This document shows, piece by piece, positions 22,764 to 33,160 of a stretch of DNA of 64,000 nt (positions are counted from its first letter, which is position 1; every line of letters starts with the position of its first letter). The stretch lies in contig JAMXBD010001199.1 in assembly GCA_024138025.1 (NCBI GenBank), positions 124,001 to 188,000 on the forward strand, read 5' to 3'. This DNA is from Combretum micranthum. Lineage: Eukaryota; Streptophyta; Magnoliopsida; Myrtales; Combretaceae. The notes under the pieces were generated by a model that saw only the letters and a program-made list of their open reading frames with translations, did not search any database and was not told the DNA's origin. The position numbers were made by a program, and so were the translations under genes.

Positions 22764-25700
22764 TGTCACGCCCCAAGGATACCCTAGTAGTAGTAAACAA
22801 GTTACACTTGAATACTATCACTAGATTACCTTCAAAGCAAGACAATTTTTCAAAACAACAGATCTTTTTAGTTGCTTGATAAGAAATAACAAATATATGA
22901 AAGAAATAACTTAGTGAATAAACATTGCAAAACTATTACAAACCATATAGTTCTTCTGAAGTACACAACTAAATAATCTATTCTAATAGTACATAATCAT
23001 GAAACTAAATTATAACCGTAGACTTCCAGCTCCTAAGCTCTTACCGGAGCCATACTCCTGGAAGTAACTAACCATGGTCGTAACGTAAACCTTAAAAGAC
23101 TGTTGGAGTACGAGCGAAATCACAGCTCAGTGACTAACCAGACATATCATACATCACACAAGTTATTAGCAATCGTATGCAATGCAAGCACTCAACCATA
23201 TGCACAGATACAAGTTTGGATGACCTAGATTCCAAACAGGAAAAAGATTTACGCCCTCTTTTTAATGGGTTGAAGAACCAATACTCAATGACCCACCTGC
23301 CCAGGAGAGACTAAGTACACAGGAGAATCAACGATTTCTCGTTTTAAGGTTATCACTTTGAATATAGTTGATTAAACTGACCATCTCCTACAATCCCCTT
23401 AGAAACTCCCTAAGTATTAATCATTTCAAAGCAATTCTACGGGCGACGTTCTTCGGTGCCTTTTAGTTCTCGTAGGACTGCCAGACCAAAGAGAACCTTG
23501 GAAGAACTAACACATTAGAACAACCAAGCGAAAACAGAGATCCGAAATATTAATACGTAGCAGACTGTCACACCATTATATATGCAACAATGCAATTTGT
23601 GCAATGCATGATCATATTATTATGTCAAGTCAATAATTCTTAATCAATTTTCACGGTGACCATACATTACACACAATCATCATTATACTACTTCACATCA
23701 TCAAATCATTTTATTATCGCTTTTGTAAGGATATCTTAATAATCATACGATCAGATCATAACATACTTTCAAACATTCGTTTAATTATCTTTACATTACA
23801 CATTCAGCTACTTACAAGCACAAACAGTATAATATGACTGAATTACTCACCTGCTCATACTGACTCAGTTGTAATAATCAGCTGGTAGATCCTCTAGTGT
23901 ATCAAAGTCACCTATTTAAGATGAATTAAGTATTCATCAATATAAATTATATATCCAAATTTCTATACGTGGCTGGTGTCCTAGACTTGATTTTTATCAA
24001 GTTTTGGTAGTGACTAGAGTTGGGCATACGGGCTTGGCGGGCCGGGCCGGCCCACTTCGGCCAGCGGGCTAAACGGGCCAGAAAATTTTGGCCCGTTTTA
24101 AAAACGGGCCAAAATCACTTGGTCCAGGCCCGGCCCGCATTTAGCCTGCGGGCTAACGAGCTGGCCCGTTTAGCCCGCATTTTATGTCCCTTTTTTTTTT
24201 TTTAATTTCTGAAGTTGTTAGTGCGAGACTAAGTTATTGAATTAGGTCAAATTGACCCTAAAAACTTGACTTAAAGATAAATTGGGTCAATATAGACATA
24301 GGGGTTTAGCTTTAGGGTTTCTGACTGAACATTAAAATTTTTTTTTTTTTTTTTTAAGTTTTAACTCTTGGCCCGCTGGCCAGCCCGGCCCGTTATGGGC
24401 CAGCCCGCTTTTGGCCCGCGGGCTATCGGGCCGGGTAAATTTTGGCCCGTTTCTAAATGGGCCAAATTTTTTGGCCGCAGCCCACTTTTTTAAGTGGGTC
24501 AACGGGCCGGCCCGCGAGCTTTGACCCATATGCCCAGCTCTAGTAGTGACTATTACTAGTTTTATGATTATACTGATCTCCATATAGAAAATTATCTCTA
24601 TTTATTAATAGTTAGTGTTGTCGTGTTTCTCCTATTTTATCTTGTATAATTATTTCGTTATTTTTAGAAGTCATAATACTCGAAAATTTAACTTATTTCA
24701 ATTTCCATTCTTACCTATTTTATCTATCTAGAACAAATATTTGACTAATACTAACTTTTTATTAATACTAAATATGGTCTTAAATTCTAGGGTTTTAAAA
24801 GTTATTAGATAATATTCTACATATGCTTGAATACTTATATTTATTTAACTATCTATAAATTCTTATATTATAACATATATAATATACTAAGTAGAAGTAT
24901 TGCATATGTATATATATATATAAGTTCTGTTGAGGTCAGATTAAGCTTTCGTTGGAAAATTTGGCTGTACGCAGGCTCAAGGCCGCTGGCCTTCAAACCC
25001 AGGTGCCGGTGTAAAATTGGTTTTGCAAAATATTTCAAATATGTTGCACCGGCTTTGAAAGCTGTTGGCTTTCAACGTACGTCGGCCCTACGGCGTCGGT
25101 ATATATCTCCAGGTAGCCGGCCTACGTTCAACTTTTACGTGAAAAATTATTTTACGTAGCCTCTGATCGGTGTAGGCCGTCTCTACGCCGCCAGCCTATC
25201 CATGTAAGCCACCGGCGTTGAGCGGTTACACTGCCGGCTTTGAGGCAGTGTTGGTACTGTTCATCATCTTCCTCCTCTGTCCGATTCTTTTTCTTTAAAT
25301 TTTACACGTCAAAAACTTTACTAAACCGTTTGCAAGTGTTTATACATCTTATATAAGAACATAAAACAACTTTTAACATGTCTATACACATATATAATTA
25401 GATCTTGATTCATATTAAAACATAGCTAGGGTTTCGAATTTTTACCTCGTTGGAGCTCGTCCGATGTAATCCAAAGCTCGTGGTTGTGTTTATTACGTTC
25501 CTAAGATTATTATAAGTCAGTTATAAAGATTAGATTCGAAAGAAAATCATCGAACTTTATCAACTTACCTTTGAACTTGTTTTGATCGGTCTGTTCTTTG
25601 GTTTTGGTTTGTTTTGTTTGTTATCTGGGAGCTATTTCGTGCTGAGGAGTTTGAGAGTTAATGAGTTTTGTTTGTTCTCCATAAAGTGTCTTAAAGACAT

Positions 25701-26839
25701 ATATATATATATATATATATATATAGGAGAAGAAAGAAGAGAAGTTGCGGCTGAGTTCTCCCTCGGTTTTCCTCCGATTTTGATCTCCTTTGGCTGTTAT
25801 TTTCACTTCAATTAATGGTATATTGAGCTGTCATTATTTGGTTGGTCTTGTGGGTTGATTTGGTTGACAAATGGTTGCATTATTGATCCAAAATCCAGCT
25901 CTTCTTCCTCCGTATGTTCCACCGAAATCTGCAGCCGAATTCATATATATATATTAATTTATTATTTTGAATGAGTTTTGAGTTAATTTAACAAGTTATA
26001 CGGGTAAAAATTAGCTAATGTTTGAAAGTTTTTGTACAAAAATATGTTTATAGAAATACACAAAACACTTAGATTATCAAATAATACAAATTTAGGTTAT
26101 ATATATTCATAGTTATTTAGTCGTATAATTTTATCTCCCGCGATTAAAATTTCTTAAGCTCGTTAGGTAAATTTTTGTTTCAGACTCCGATAGCTTAAGA
26201 AAATTCGAATTAGAACAATAGCGTGGTCCGATTATTTAATTGAAGTTCAAATTTTGAGTTATTCAACAATTTATGTTTTCGTTGGGTATTTATAATCTTA
26301 TTGGTTTATCTTTAGGTTATCGTTTTCTATTTATAAGCGTAAATAATTGTTTACGTAATATTGGACTTAATACAAGAACTAAAATATATATATATATATA
26401 TATTTAGTTTTGGTACTTGTCATGAAATCTTACTAGTAATTATTAATTTTAACTAGGAATCTTGAATTTAGGGTTTAAGTTTGAATTTAAGCTCAATACT
26501 ACTCGTTGTTCTAATCTAAAATCATTATTGAGATCAAAAATAGTCATTTAATCTCTTTATTTGTATTTTTCTATTAAGATCTATTTGTAAGACGAATTTT
26601 GGGTTTAAATTTTTTATTTTCTTTTAATCATATCTTGAATTGTTCATTCAAGATATGAAATCTCGTTTTTGGTATCAACTATGGTTAAAGAATTTCTTTA
26701 TTCGGTTTCTAAATCCTTCATCTATCCAAATTCTAAATATTAATCTATTATTCGACTGTGATTAGAATCTAAATCTATTATCAATTCATATAATCTATTA
26801 TAAAGTCGTGTATTAATGTGGAAAATTTCCAGGTTTACA
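22764..26839 (-). repeat. 3' LTR of the Tekay-type element (with a nested hAT element)
   Basis: This is the downstream LTR in the direction of transcription. Without the nested hAT element and its duplication it is 3540 bp, against 3515 bp for the other LTR. It contains a GC-rich block at about 24960-25260 and (AT)n tracts near 24908, 25700 and 26385. The end abutting the polypurine tract is TGTAAACC on the - strand. Confidence 0.9.
24015..24542. mobile_element. GC-rich hAT-type miniature element nested in the LTR
   Basis: Terminal inverted repeats TAGAGTTGGGCATACGGGC and (reverse complement) TAGAGCTGGGCATATGGG are flanked by a perfect 8-bp duplication GTAGTGAC (24007-24014 and 24543-24550). 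The sister LTR has the empty site with one GTAGTGAC at 34399-34406. The element is 528 bp and built largely of CGGGCC and GGCCCG words, so it can fold on itself. No transposase. An 8-bp duplication and TAG.G ends are hallmarks of hAT elements. Confidence 0.9.
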
Positions 26840-26870
26840 TTCCCTCTCCCCTCCTCCCCCCCTCCCCCCA
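26840..26870 (-). other. Polypurine tract of the Tekay-type element
   Basis: On the - strand this is an almost pure purine run (G6-A-G8-A-GGA-G4-A-GAGGG) directly against the 3' LTR border. This is where plus-strand DNA synthesis is primed in LTR retroelements. Confidence 0.85.
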
Positions 26871-28239
26871 AAACTAAAATAAGCTTTATCCTCAAAGCTT
26901 GAGTACGTACCTGAATTCTCAAACAAATGTGGATAGCTTTTCTTGATCTCTCTTCTAATTCCTAAGTAATTTCTTCGTTTGGAGATCCCATAATACTTTG
27001 ACATAGCGGATTTCTTTTTCCTGAGAACTTGCACTTTCCGTCCAATATTCTAACTGGATGCTTCTCATACGTCAAATTCTCCTTTAAATCAATTGGTTCC
27101 AACTCCACTATCTTGTCTGGATTCGGTACATATTTCCTTAGAACCGATACATGGAAAACATTATGTATACCAGATAAATTGGGTGGCAATGCAAGACGGT
27201 ATGCCAAGTTCCCAACTCGTTCCAATATTTCAAATGGTCCAATATATCTAGGACTCAACTTGCCTTTTGTTTGTCTACCATGAAGACTTTTGATTGGACT
27301 TATCTTTAAGTATACATGTTCTCCCTCATTAAATTCCAATTCTCTTCTCTTCAAGTCTGCCCAGCTCTTTTGTCTATCCTGTGTTGCTTTTATTCTTTGC
27401 TTTATTACGGAAACCTTCTCAATTGTTTCCTGAACCAATTCAGGTCCAACAAATATTTTTTCCAAGTTATCCCAGAACAATGGTGACCGGCACTTCCTAC
27501 CATATAAAGCTTCATAGGGTGGCATTCCTATGCTTGAATGGTAGCTGTTATTGTATGGAAATTCCACTAATGGTAAATGTTGGTCCCAATTTCCTTTAAA
27601 CTCCATAATACATGCTCTCAACATATCCTCCAATGTCTGAATAGTCCTTTCTATTTGTCCATCAGTTTGAGGATGATAAGCTGTACTAACATTCAACTGG
27701 GTTCCCAAAGCTTTTTGTAATCCTTGCCAAAATTTGGAAACAAACCATGGATCTCTATCTGAGACTATACCAGCAGGTACACCATGCAATCTCACAATCT
27801 CCTTTAGATATATTCGTGCTAATTTTTCTAATGGATACGACATGTTAATTGGCAAGAAATGAGCTGATTTTGTGAGTCTATCTACAATAACCCAAACAAC
27901 ATCATGACCTATATTTGTCTTAGGTAATGAGCACACAAAATCCATGGAAATCTGATCCCATTTCCATTCGGGTATTGGCAATGGTTTCAACAATCCTCCT
28001 GTTTTTTGATGTTCAGCTTTTATTCTTTGGCACACATCACATTTGGTAACAAACTTTGCAATATCCTTTTTCATCCCATTCCACCAATATGCACTTTTCA
28101 GTTCTTGATATGTCTTTGTTTCTCCTGGGTGTACAGAATATCCAGAATAATGTGCTTCATGCATTAATTCTTTCCTCAAGCTCTCATCATGTGGCACACA
28201 CAATCTTTTATTCCTTCTTAACACCTCTTCTTCATCCAC
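26850..28239 (-). pseudogene. Integrase with C-terminal chromodomain-like tail
   Basis: The open frame 28239-26962 carries the zinc-binding HHCC region (His-Tyr-Ser-Gly-Tyr-Ser-Val-His, then CDVCQR) and the catalytic core: first Asp in ISMDFVCSLP, second in SDRDPWF, Glu in QIERTIQTLEDMLR after HPQTDG. The C-terminal region has GPFEILERVGNLAYRLALP and FHVSVLRKYVP. The chromodomain-like end is out of frame through three single-base losses in short G/C runs (near 27045, 27020 and 26987) and has TAG where Trp is expected (near 26961). It would insert the cDNA into chromatin. The N-terminal junction to RNase H is also broken by one lost G near 28256. Confidence 0.85.
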
Positions 28240-29780
28240 ATGAAAATCCTTGTACTTTCCTTGGATATTCCTTGTTTAATCTCTTGGATTTCAACATCTG
28301 TTTTCTGAGCTTCCTTAATCCTCTGAAGCAAAGTAGGTTCCAGAATTAGGTTTCCCAGTTCAACTTCCAGTCCTTGCATTGAGAATCCCAAGTTTAATCT
28401 CTCAAATTCTTTGATGAGTTCTTTCAGTTCTGTCAATATTGAGGCCACTTCTCCATTACTTTTCCGGCTCAATGCATCAGCCACAGCATTCACTTTACCC
28501 GGATGGTAATTAATGGTAAGATCATAATCTTTAATCAATTCTAACCATCGCCTTTGTCTCGTGTTCAGCTCTTTTTGTGTGAATATATACTTCAAACTTT
28601 TGTGATCTGTATATATTTCACATTTCTGCCCATACAAATAGTGACGCTAAATCTTGAGTGCAAAAATAATAGCAGCTAATTCTAGATCATGAGTGGGGTA
28701 ATTCATCTCATGCGGTTTTAATTGTCTAGAAGCATATGCTATTACTTTTCCATTTTGCATTAACACACATCCCAATCCATTTCTGGATGCATCACTATAG
28801 ACGGTATATAGATCCTTGTCATTGGGCAAAACCAAGATTGGTGCTGAGGTTAACCTCTTTTTCAGTTCTTGGAAACTTTGTTCACGTTGATCATTCCACT
28901 TAAATTTCTCATTCTTCCTGGTCAATGGAGTCAAAGGTCTTGCAATCTTTGAGAAATCCTTCACAAATTTCCGATAATATCCTACCAATCCCAAGAAACT
29001 TCTAACTTCAGTAACAGTTTCAGGTCTTTTCCATTCCACAATAGCTTTAACTTTTGCAGGATCAACCGATATTCCTTCTCCTGAAACAATATGTCCAAGG
29101 AATGATATACTTCTAAGCCAAAATTCACATTTAGACAATTTGGCATACAGCTTATTGTCTCTCAATATCTGTAACACATTTCTCAAATTCTCATCATGTT
29201 GTTCTTCAGTAGACAAATATACGAGTATATCATCTATGAAAACAATTACACAGATATCCAGCAAAGGTCTAAAGATACGATTCATCAGATCCATGAAAAC
29301 TGCAGGTGCATTAGTTAATCCAAATGGCATGACCAAAAATTCATAACGACCATACCTAGTTCGGAATGCAGTCTTTGGTACATCCTCTGCCTTAATTCGG
29401 ATTTGATGATATCCCGACTTTAAATCAATTCGAGAAAATACCTTTGCTCCTCTCAACTGATCAAAGAGATCATCAATTCTGGGTAAAGGATATTTGTTCT
29501 TGATAGTCACTCTGTTTAATTCCATATAATCAATACAGAGTCTCATTGAACCATCTTTCTGCTTCACAAACAACACTGGTACTCTCCAAGGTGAAACACT
29601 AGGTCTGATAAATCCTTTATCCAACAATTATTGTAATTGCACCTTTAATTCTTTTAATTCCACAGGTGCCATACGATACGGAGCTTTTGATACTGGTTCG
29701 GTTCCAGGTATCAAATCAATCGTAAATTCCACTTCTCTGTGTGGGGGTAATCCCGGTAATTCATCTGGAAATACATCTGA
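28240..29780 (-). pseudogene. Reverse transcriptase and RNase H
   Basis: RT motifs in order: QLQ, then [61 protein letters not shown], and the catalytic [11 protein letters not shown] (FIDD in place of YVDD), then LSKCEFWL and FLGHIVS. RNase H follows with [14 protein letters not shown] and later [16 protein letters not shown] and VADALSR. Two nonsense codons break it: TAA at 29628-29630 where Glu is expected (QLQ-stop-LLDKGF) and TAG at about 28644-28646 where Trp is expected (ALKI-stop-RHYLYGQ). Domain order and sequence are typical of chromoviruses. Confidence 0.9.
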
Positions 29781-30281
29781 GTATTCACACACTGTTCGGA
29801 TAGTATGAATATCCAATTCTTTGAATTCACCCTCAGTTGTTCCAAGAATACAACCGTTCATCTCCATATCTTCTTCATTTTCCACTTCAATTGCTGTTAT
29901 CCTATTTCCGACTCCTTTGAGTATCTCACCGCGATACTCTTTTCTTTCTCCTTGATTATTGACAAAAGATACTATTTTAAGTTGGTAATTAACTTTTGCT
30001 TTTATAGCAGTTAACCAAACCATACCCAAAATAATATCATATTTTTGCATCTCTATCAGATTAAATCAGTAATTGATTCTTAATTCCCAATATTTAGTGG
30101 ACAACTCTTGATGATCTCTCGTGTTACCACTAAATCTCCAGTTGGCGTAGCAACTCTCAATTCTTTACTCATGCTTTCAATTGGTAACCTCATACGCCTT
30201 GCTAATCCGATATTTATAAAAGAATGCGTGCTCCCGTGTCAAACAAAGCATACGCAATCTGATCCCTTACTTGAATTGATC
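29781..30281 (-). pseudogene. Retroviral-type aspartic protease and linker
   Basis: Right after the intron-like segment the - strand reads GSIQVRDQIAYALFDTG, which contains the Asp-Thr-Gly catalytic triad. One base is then missing (GGAAGC-type to GGAGC near 30232), pushing the next residues out of frame; the shifted frame resumes the expected Ser-Thr-His-Ser-Phe-Ile-Asn. The flap/C-terminal part (MQKYDIILGMVWL) is near 30050-30010. The linker to RT contains FPDELPGLPPHREVEF. The protease would cleave the Gag-Pol polyprotein. Confidence 0.8.
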
Positions 30282-30388
30282 CTATGTACCAATTATTAAA
30301 TTCATGTTATTTTCAATTATAAGACTTTATTGCTCTTACTTGTGATTGTGTCTAATAACTTTAGATAAACAAATATGTAATTACATAC
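30282..30388 (-). other. Intron-like segment between gag and protease (107 bp, GT...AG)
   Basis: The upstream coding strand ends GGACTCATTGCAG, the donor is GTATGT, and the segment ends TACATAG followed by GATCAATTCAAG. Joining across it at phase 1 gives Leu-Ile-Ala-Gly-Ser-Ile-Gln-Val leading straight into the protease. Without removal the frame meets TAA two codons after the junction (GGT ATG TAA). A segment of 108 bp sits at the same place in the second element (53383-53490). Confidence 0.6.
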
Positions 30389-31746
30389 CTGCAATGAGTC
30401 CATATTCTTCAGGATCAACTTCTCCCAAATATTTTCTTCATCTCTTCCTCTCTCCACATTCTCACAGGATTCCATACATGGCAAAAACTCTGGCCGTCAT
30501 GGCTTTGTTGGCATTTCCATTTTTCGATCCTGAGACTCCAATCACTCCTTTAGGTTGTGAAGATCCAGCTACTGCACTTGCTTTCTGTGGACAGTTGGTT
30601 GCTATGTGCCCAACTTTGTTACATACGTAACAAGTTGCAGTTTTTCTTTTTGGACAATCGTTTATCATATGCCCACTTTCTCCACAATAATAACATTTGT
30701 TCTGCAATTGTGGACAATGCCTTGGGTAATGAGAACCTTTACATTTCCAACAAGTAACATTATTCTTCCCCATTACTCCTCCTTTGTTCACATTGAAAGG
30801 TTTGAAGAATTTAACCTTCTTAGGCACAGAACTTGCCATAGAACCATCATACATTCTCTTCCCGAACATAGTTCCCTTCTTCTTATACCTCTCAAGTTCA
30901 TACTTCCTTGCTCGTTCAATAATTCGAGCTTTTTCCAACATAGCTGCAAAGTTATCAACCTCAAATTCAGCAAGTCTTCTTTGAAATGAGGCTAATCCAG
31001 CCATGAAAGTCTGTCTCTTAAGCTCATCACTGTCCCGATAAGCATCTGGAGCAAACTGTAACAACCGATTAAACTCATGTTCATATTCATCAATGGTCTT
31101 AGCTCCTTGGGTCAAATTCATCAGGTCAGTGCTATATTTTGCTTTTAGACTGCTTGGAAAATATTCCTTCAAAAATTCCGTCTGAAATTCTTCCCAAGTA
31201 ATCGGTTGTGACAAACTTCTTTGTTTCGAATTCCACCATATCCTTGCTCTCAACCTTAATAAATAAGTTCCATAGATACTTTCAAGCTTCAGGTACTTGG
31301 AAAACATCAAGGGATCGCTCAATCTGAGCTAGCCAGTCTTCAGCTTCTTCTGGCTTTCCCGGTATTCCTTCAAAGTATCTGTTGCATTAATGAATTCTGG
31401 CAACAAATTCCTCTGAGGACGTAAAGGTGGTGGTGGTGGCAATTCTTGTCATATCGAGGCGGTCCTTGCACCTCGCAGCAGATCATTTGGGTTCACTGGT
31501 CCATTTTCCTGAAATTGAACCGGTGGAGTATGCCTTTCATTCCTCTAGGATTGGTGGAGTCATTGCTGGTGCCCCAGGTGGTGCTACATTTGTTGCTTGC
31601 ATATTTTGCAAAGCTTGCAAAATCAAGACATTTTGTTGTTGAAGACTTTGTAAAACATCCTCAATTCGGTTTTGGGGTGTTGCAGGAGCATTTATTGGTG
31701 GATCTCCAGAAATGGCATTTCTACTTTTATTTCTTCCTCTTGGCAT
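30389..31746 (-). pseudogene. Gag with three zinc knuckles
   Basis: The start MPRGRNKSRNAISG lies at 31746. The first 70 codons are open, then frameshifts fall between about 31540 and 31322. The main piece (31322-30462) carries the retrotransposon Gag core (WWNSK, then WEEFQTEFLKEYFP, TQGAKTIDEYEHEFNRLL, FMAGL, RRLAEFEVDNF). Three CCHC knuckles follow: CWKCKGSHYPRHC, CYYCGESGHMINDC and CYVCNKVGHIATNC. Gag packages the RNA and builds the virus-like particle. The frame ends at TGA near 30464, with a second TGA before the intron-like segment. Three knuckles is more than the one usual in many Ty3/gypsy Gags. Confidence 0.85.
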
Positions 31747-32036
31747 TCTATTAACATTAAACAATTATTTAAATTAGATCATAACTCATCTTTCACCAAA
31801 GTCATCAAAGTCATTCATATATATATGACACATATATATACATATCCAAAATACATCAAGCTTCTCGTGGTTAGTACATTATGTACATTCAAAAATGGCA
31901 CTAACACTAAACCTAGTTTTTCTACTATAGTCATTCAAAATAATACATATGCATATCATCAAAAGTCTACTAATATCGTCCTGTCATGTCATCATAAGTA
32001 GATAGTACATCATCATCATCATATACTAAAGCAGAC

Positions 32037-32900
32037 TCAGGAACTGGGGTGAAGACGACCCTTGCCATTCTCCTGAGGGCCTAAATGAGGGTAATCATCA
32101 TCTCCCTTTGAACTGCTGTCACAAATCTCAATCGTCATGTCTCTGTCTCCTGGAGGTGCTAAAGTCAACTCGGTATCCATCACCCTAATGCCTCTGGGTG
32201 CAGGTCTCAGCTCACCCTCAGCACTAGATGGTATATCCCTCTCAATCCATCCTCCATGTGCTGATCCAATCCATCTGGTGTAATTAAAATATGAGACAAA
32301 CTTCTCTACCTCAATCCTTCTTCTCTTACCATCTCTCTCATCCAACAGCTCAGTTGTTATACTCTTTGTATGAATAGTGGTCTGAACTGACTCCTGTACT
32401 ACTCGATCTTGTACAGAAGTAGGACGTTGGAACTCACCTACTATCTCAGGGATAATAGGTGGTTTTCTCATCAAAATGCATCTGGAATGACTGCATCTGC
32501 TGACCCGAGCAAGCATCAAGTCATCATCATAGGCTGCATCACCTCTAACCAAGGTATGATCCTATCCAACATCATGAGCATAAACTGCTCCTCTCCCAAT
32601 ATCTACCCAGACTCTAAAATCTGGAAGATCTGGTCTCACTGATCTGGATGAGACTATAAATGCTATATTATCAATCTCCAAACTACCTCCTTTCTGCACT
32701 ATCAACCTCTCAAATCTGTAGAGCGTCTCTATAGCTGATCCATTATCTGGAAAAGCCCGCTCCATCAGAAATAACCGACCTTTGAACAAAGGTAGTAATC
32801 CTCTCTTCCATGTGCTGAGGATCTCCTCTAAAGTCTTGGTAATCCCGCACAAATACAAGTCCTCTACCAGAACTCGTAATCTATGCATGTAATCTGTCAA
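32037..32900 (-). pseudogene. Extra sense ORF in the leader between PBS and gag (unknown function)
   Basis: An open frame of about 288 codons in gag orientation, interrupted by a single TAG (32562-32564) and otherwise in one frame. The N-terminal half reads like a helical protein (MTDYMHRLRVLVEDLYL, LLPLFKGRLFLMERAFP, ETLYRFERLIV). The C-terminal half is more polar, with a KRRRIEVEKFV patch and an acidic Ser/Asp-rich end (DSSSKGDDDYPHL). I recognise no domain, zinc knuckle or catalytic motif. Ty3/gypsy leaders usually have no ORF of this size. It could be an acquired host gene fragment, an additional ORF of this lineage, or chance. Confidence 0.5.
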
Positions 32901-33139
32901 AGTCTCCTCTTCCTACATACTAAAAATCTCCCATCTAATATGACACGTAGCAGGATTAGTCTGCACACAACAAAATTTGCATGATTAATAATAATCACAC
33001 ATATTTTATCCCTAGTTGTGCAGTATAACTCTACCCATAACTACCCAACTACTAATAAAGAGTGCTAACTATATCTAACTTACTACATTCACTAAATGCA
33101 ATTCTTTCACATATTTATCTTTCTTATTCTAGCAACCAT

Positions 33140-33151
33140 GCTCGGATACCA
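33140..33151 (-). other. Primer-binding site, initiator-Met tRNA type
   Basis: On the - strand TGGTATCCGAGC begins 9 bases inside the 5' LTR border. It differs by one base from TGGTATCAGAGC, the usual plant site complementary to the 3' end of initiator tRNA-Met. Confidence 0.8.
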
Positions 33152-33160
33152 ACTTAATTT

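Noticed and set aside
24827..25815. ORFs inside the LTR, including tandem Tyr-Ile runs
   Set aside because: The runs come from (TA)n microsatellites; the other LTR copy breaks the frames.
27029..29346. + strand ORFs opposite integrase and RT
   Set aside because: Antisense shadows; the - strand carries the conserved motifs.
30108..30989. + strand ORFs opposite gag and protease
   Set aside because: Antisense shadows of the retrotransposon genes; no recognisable protein.
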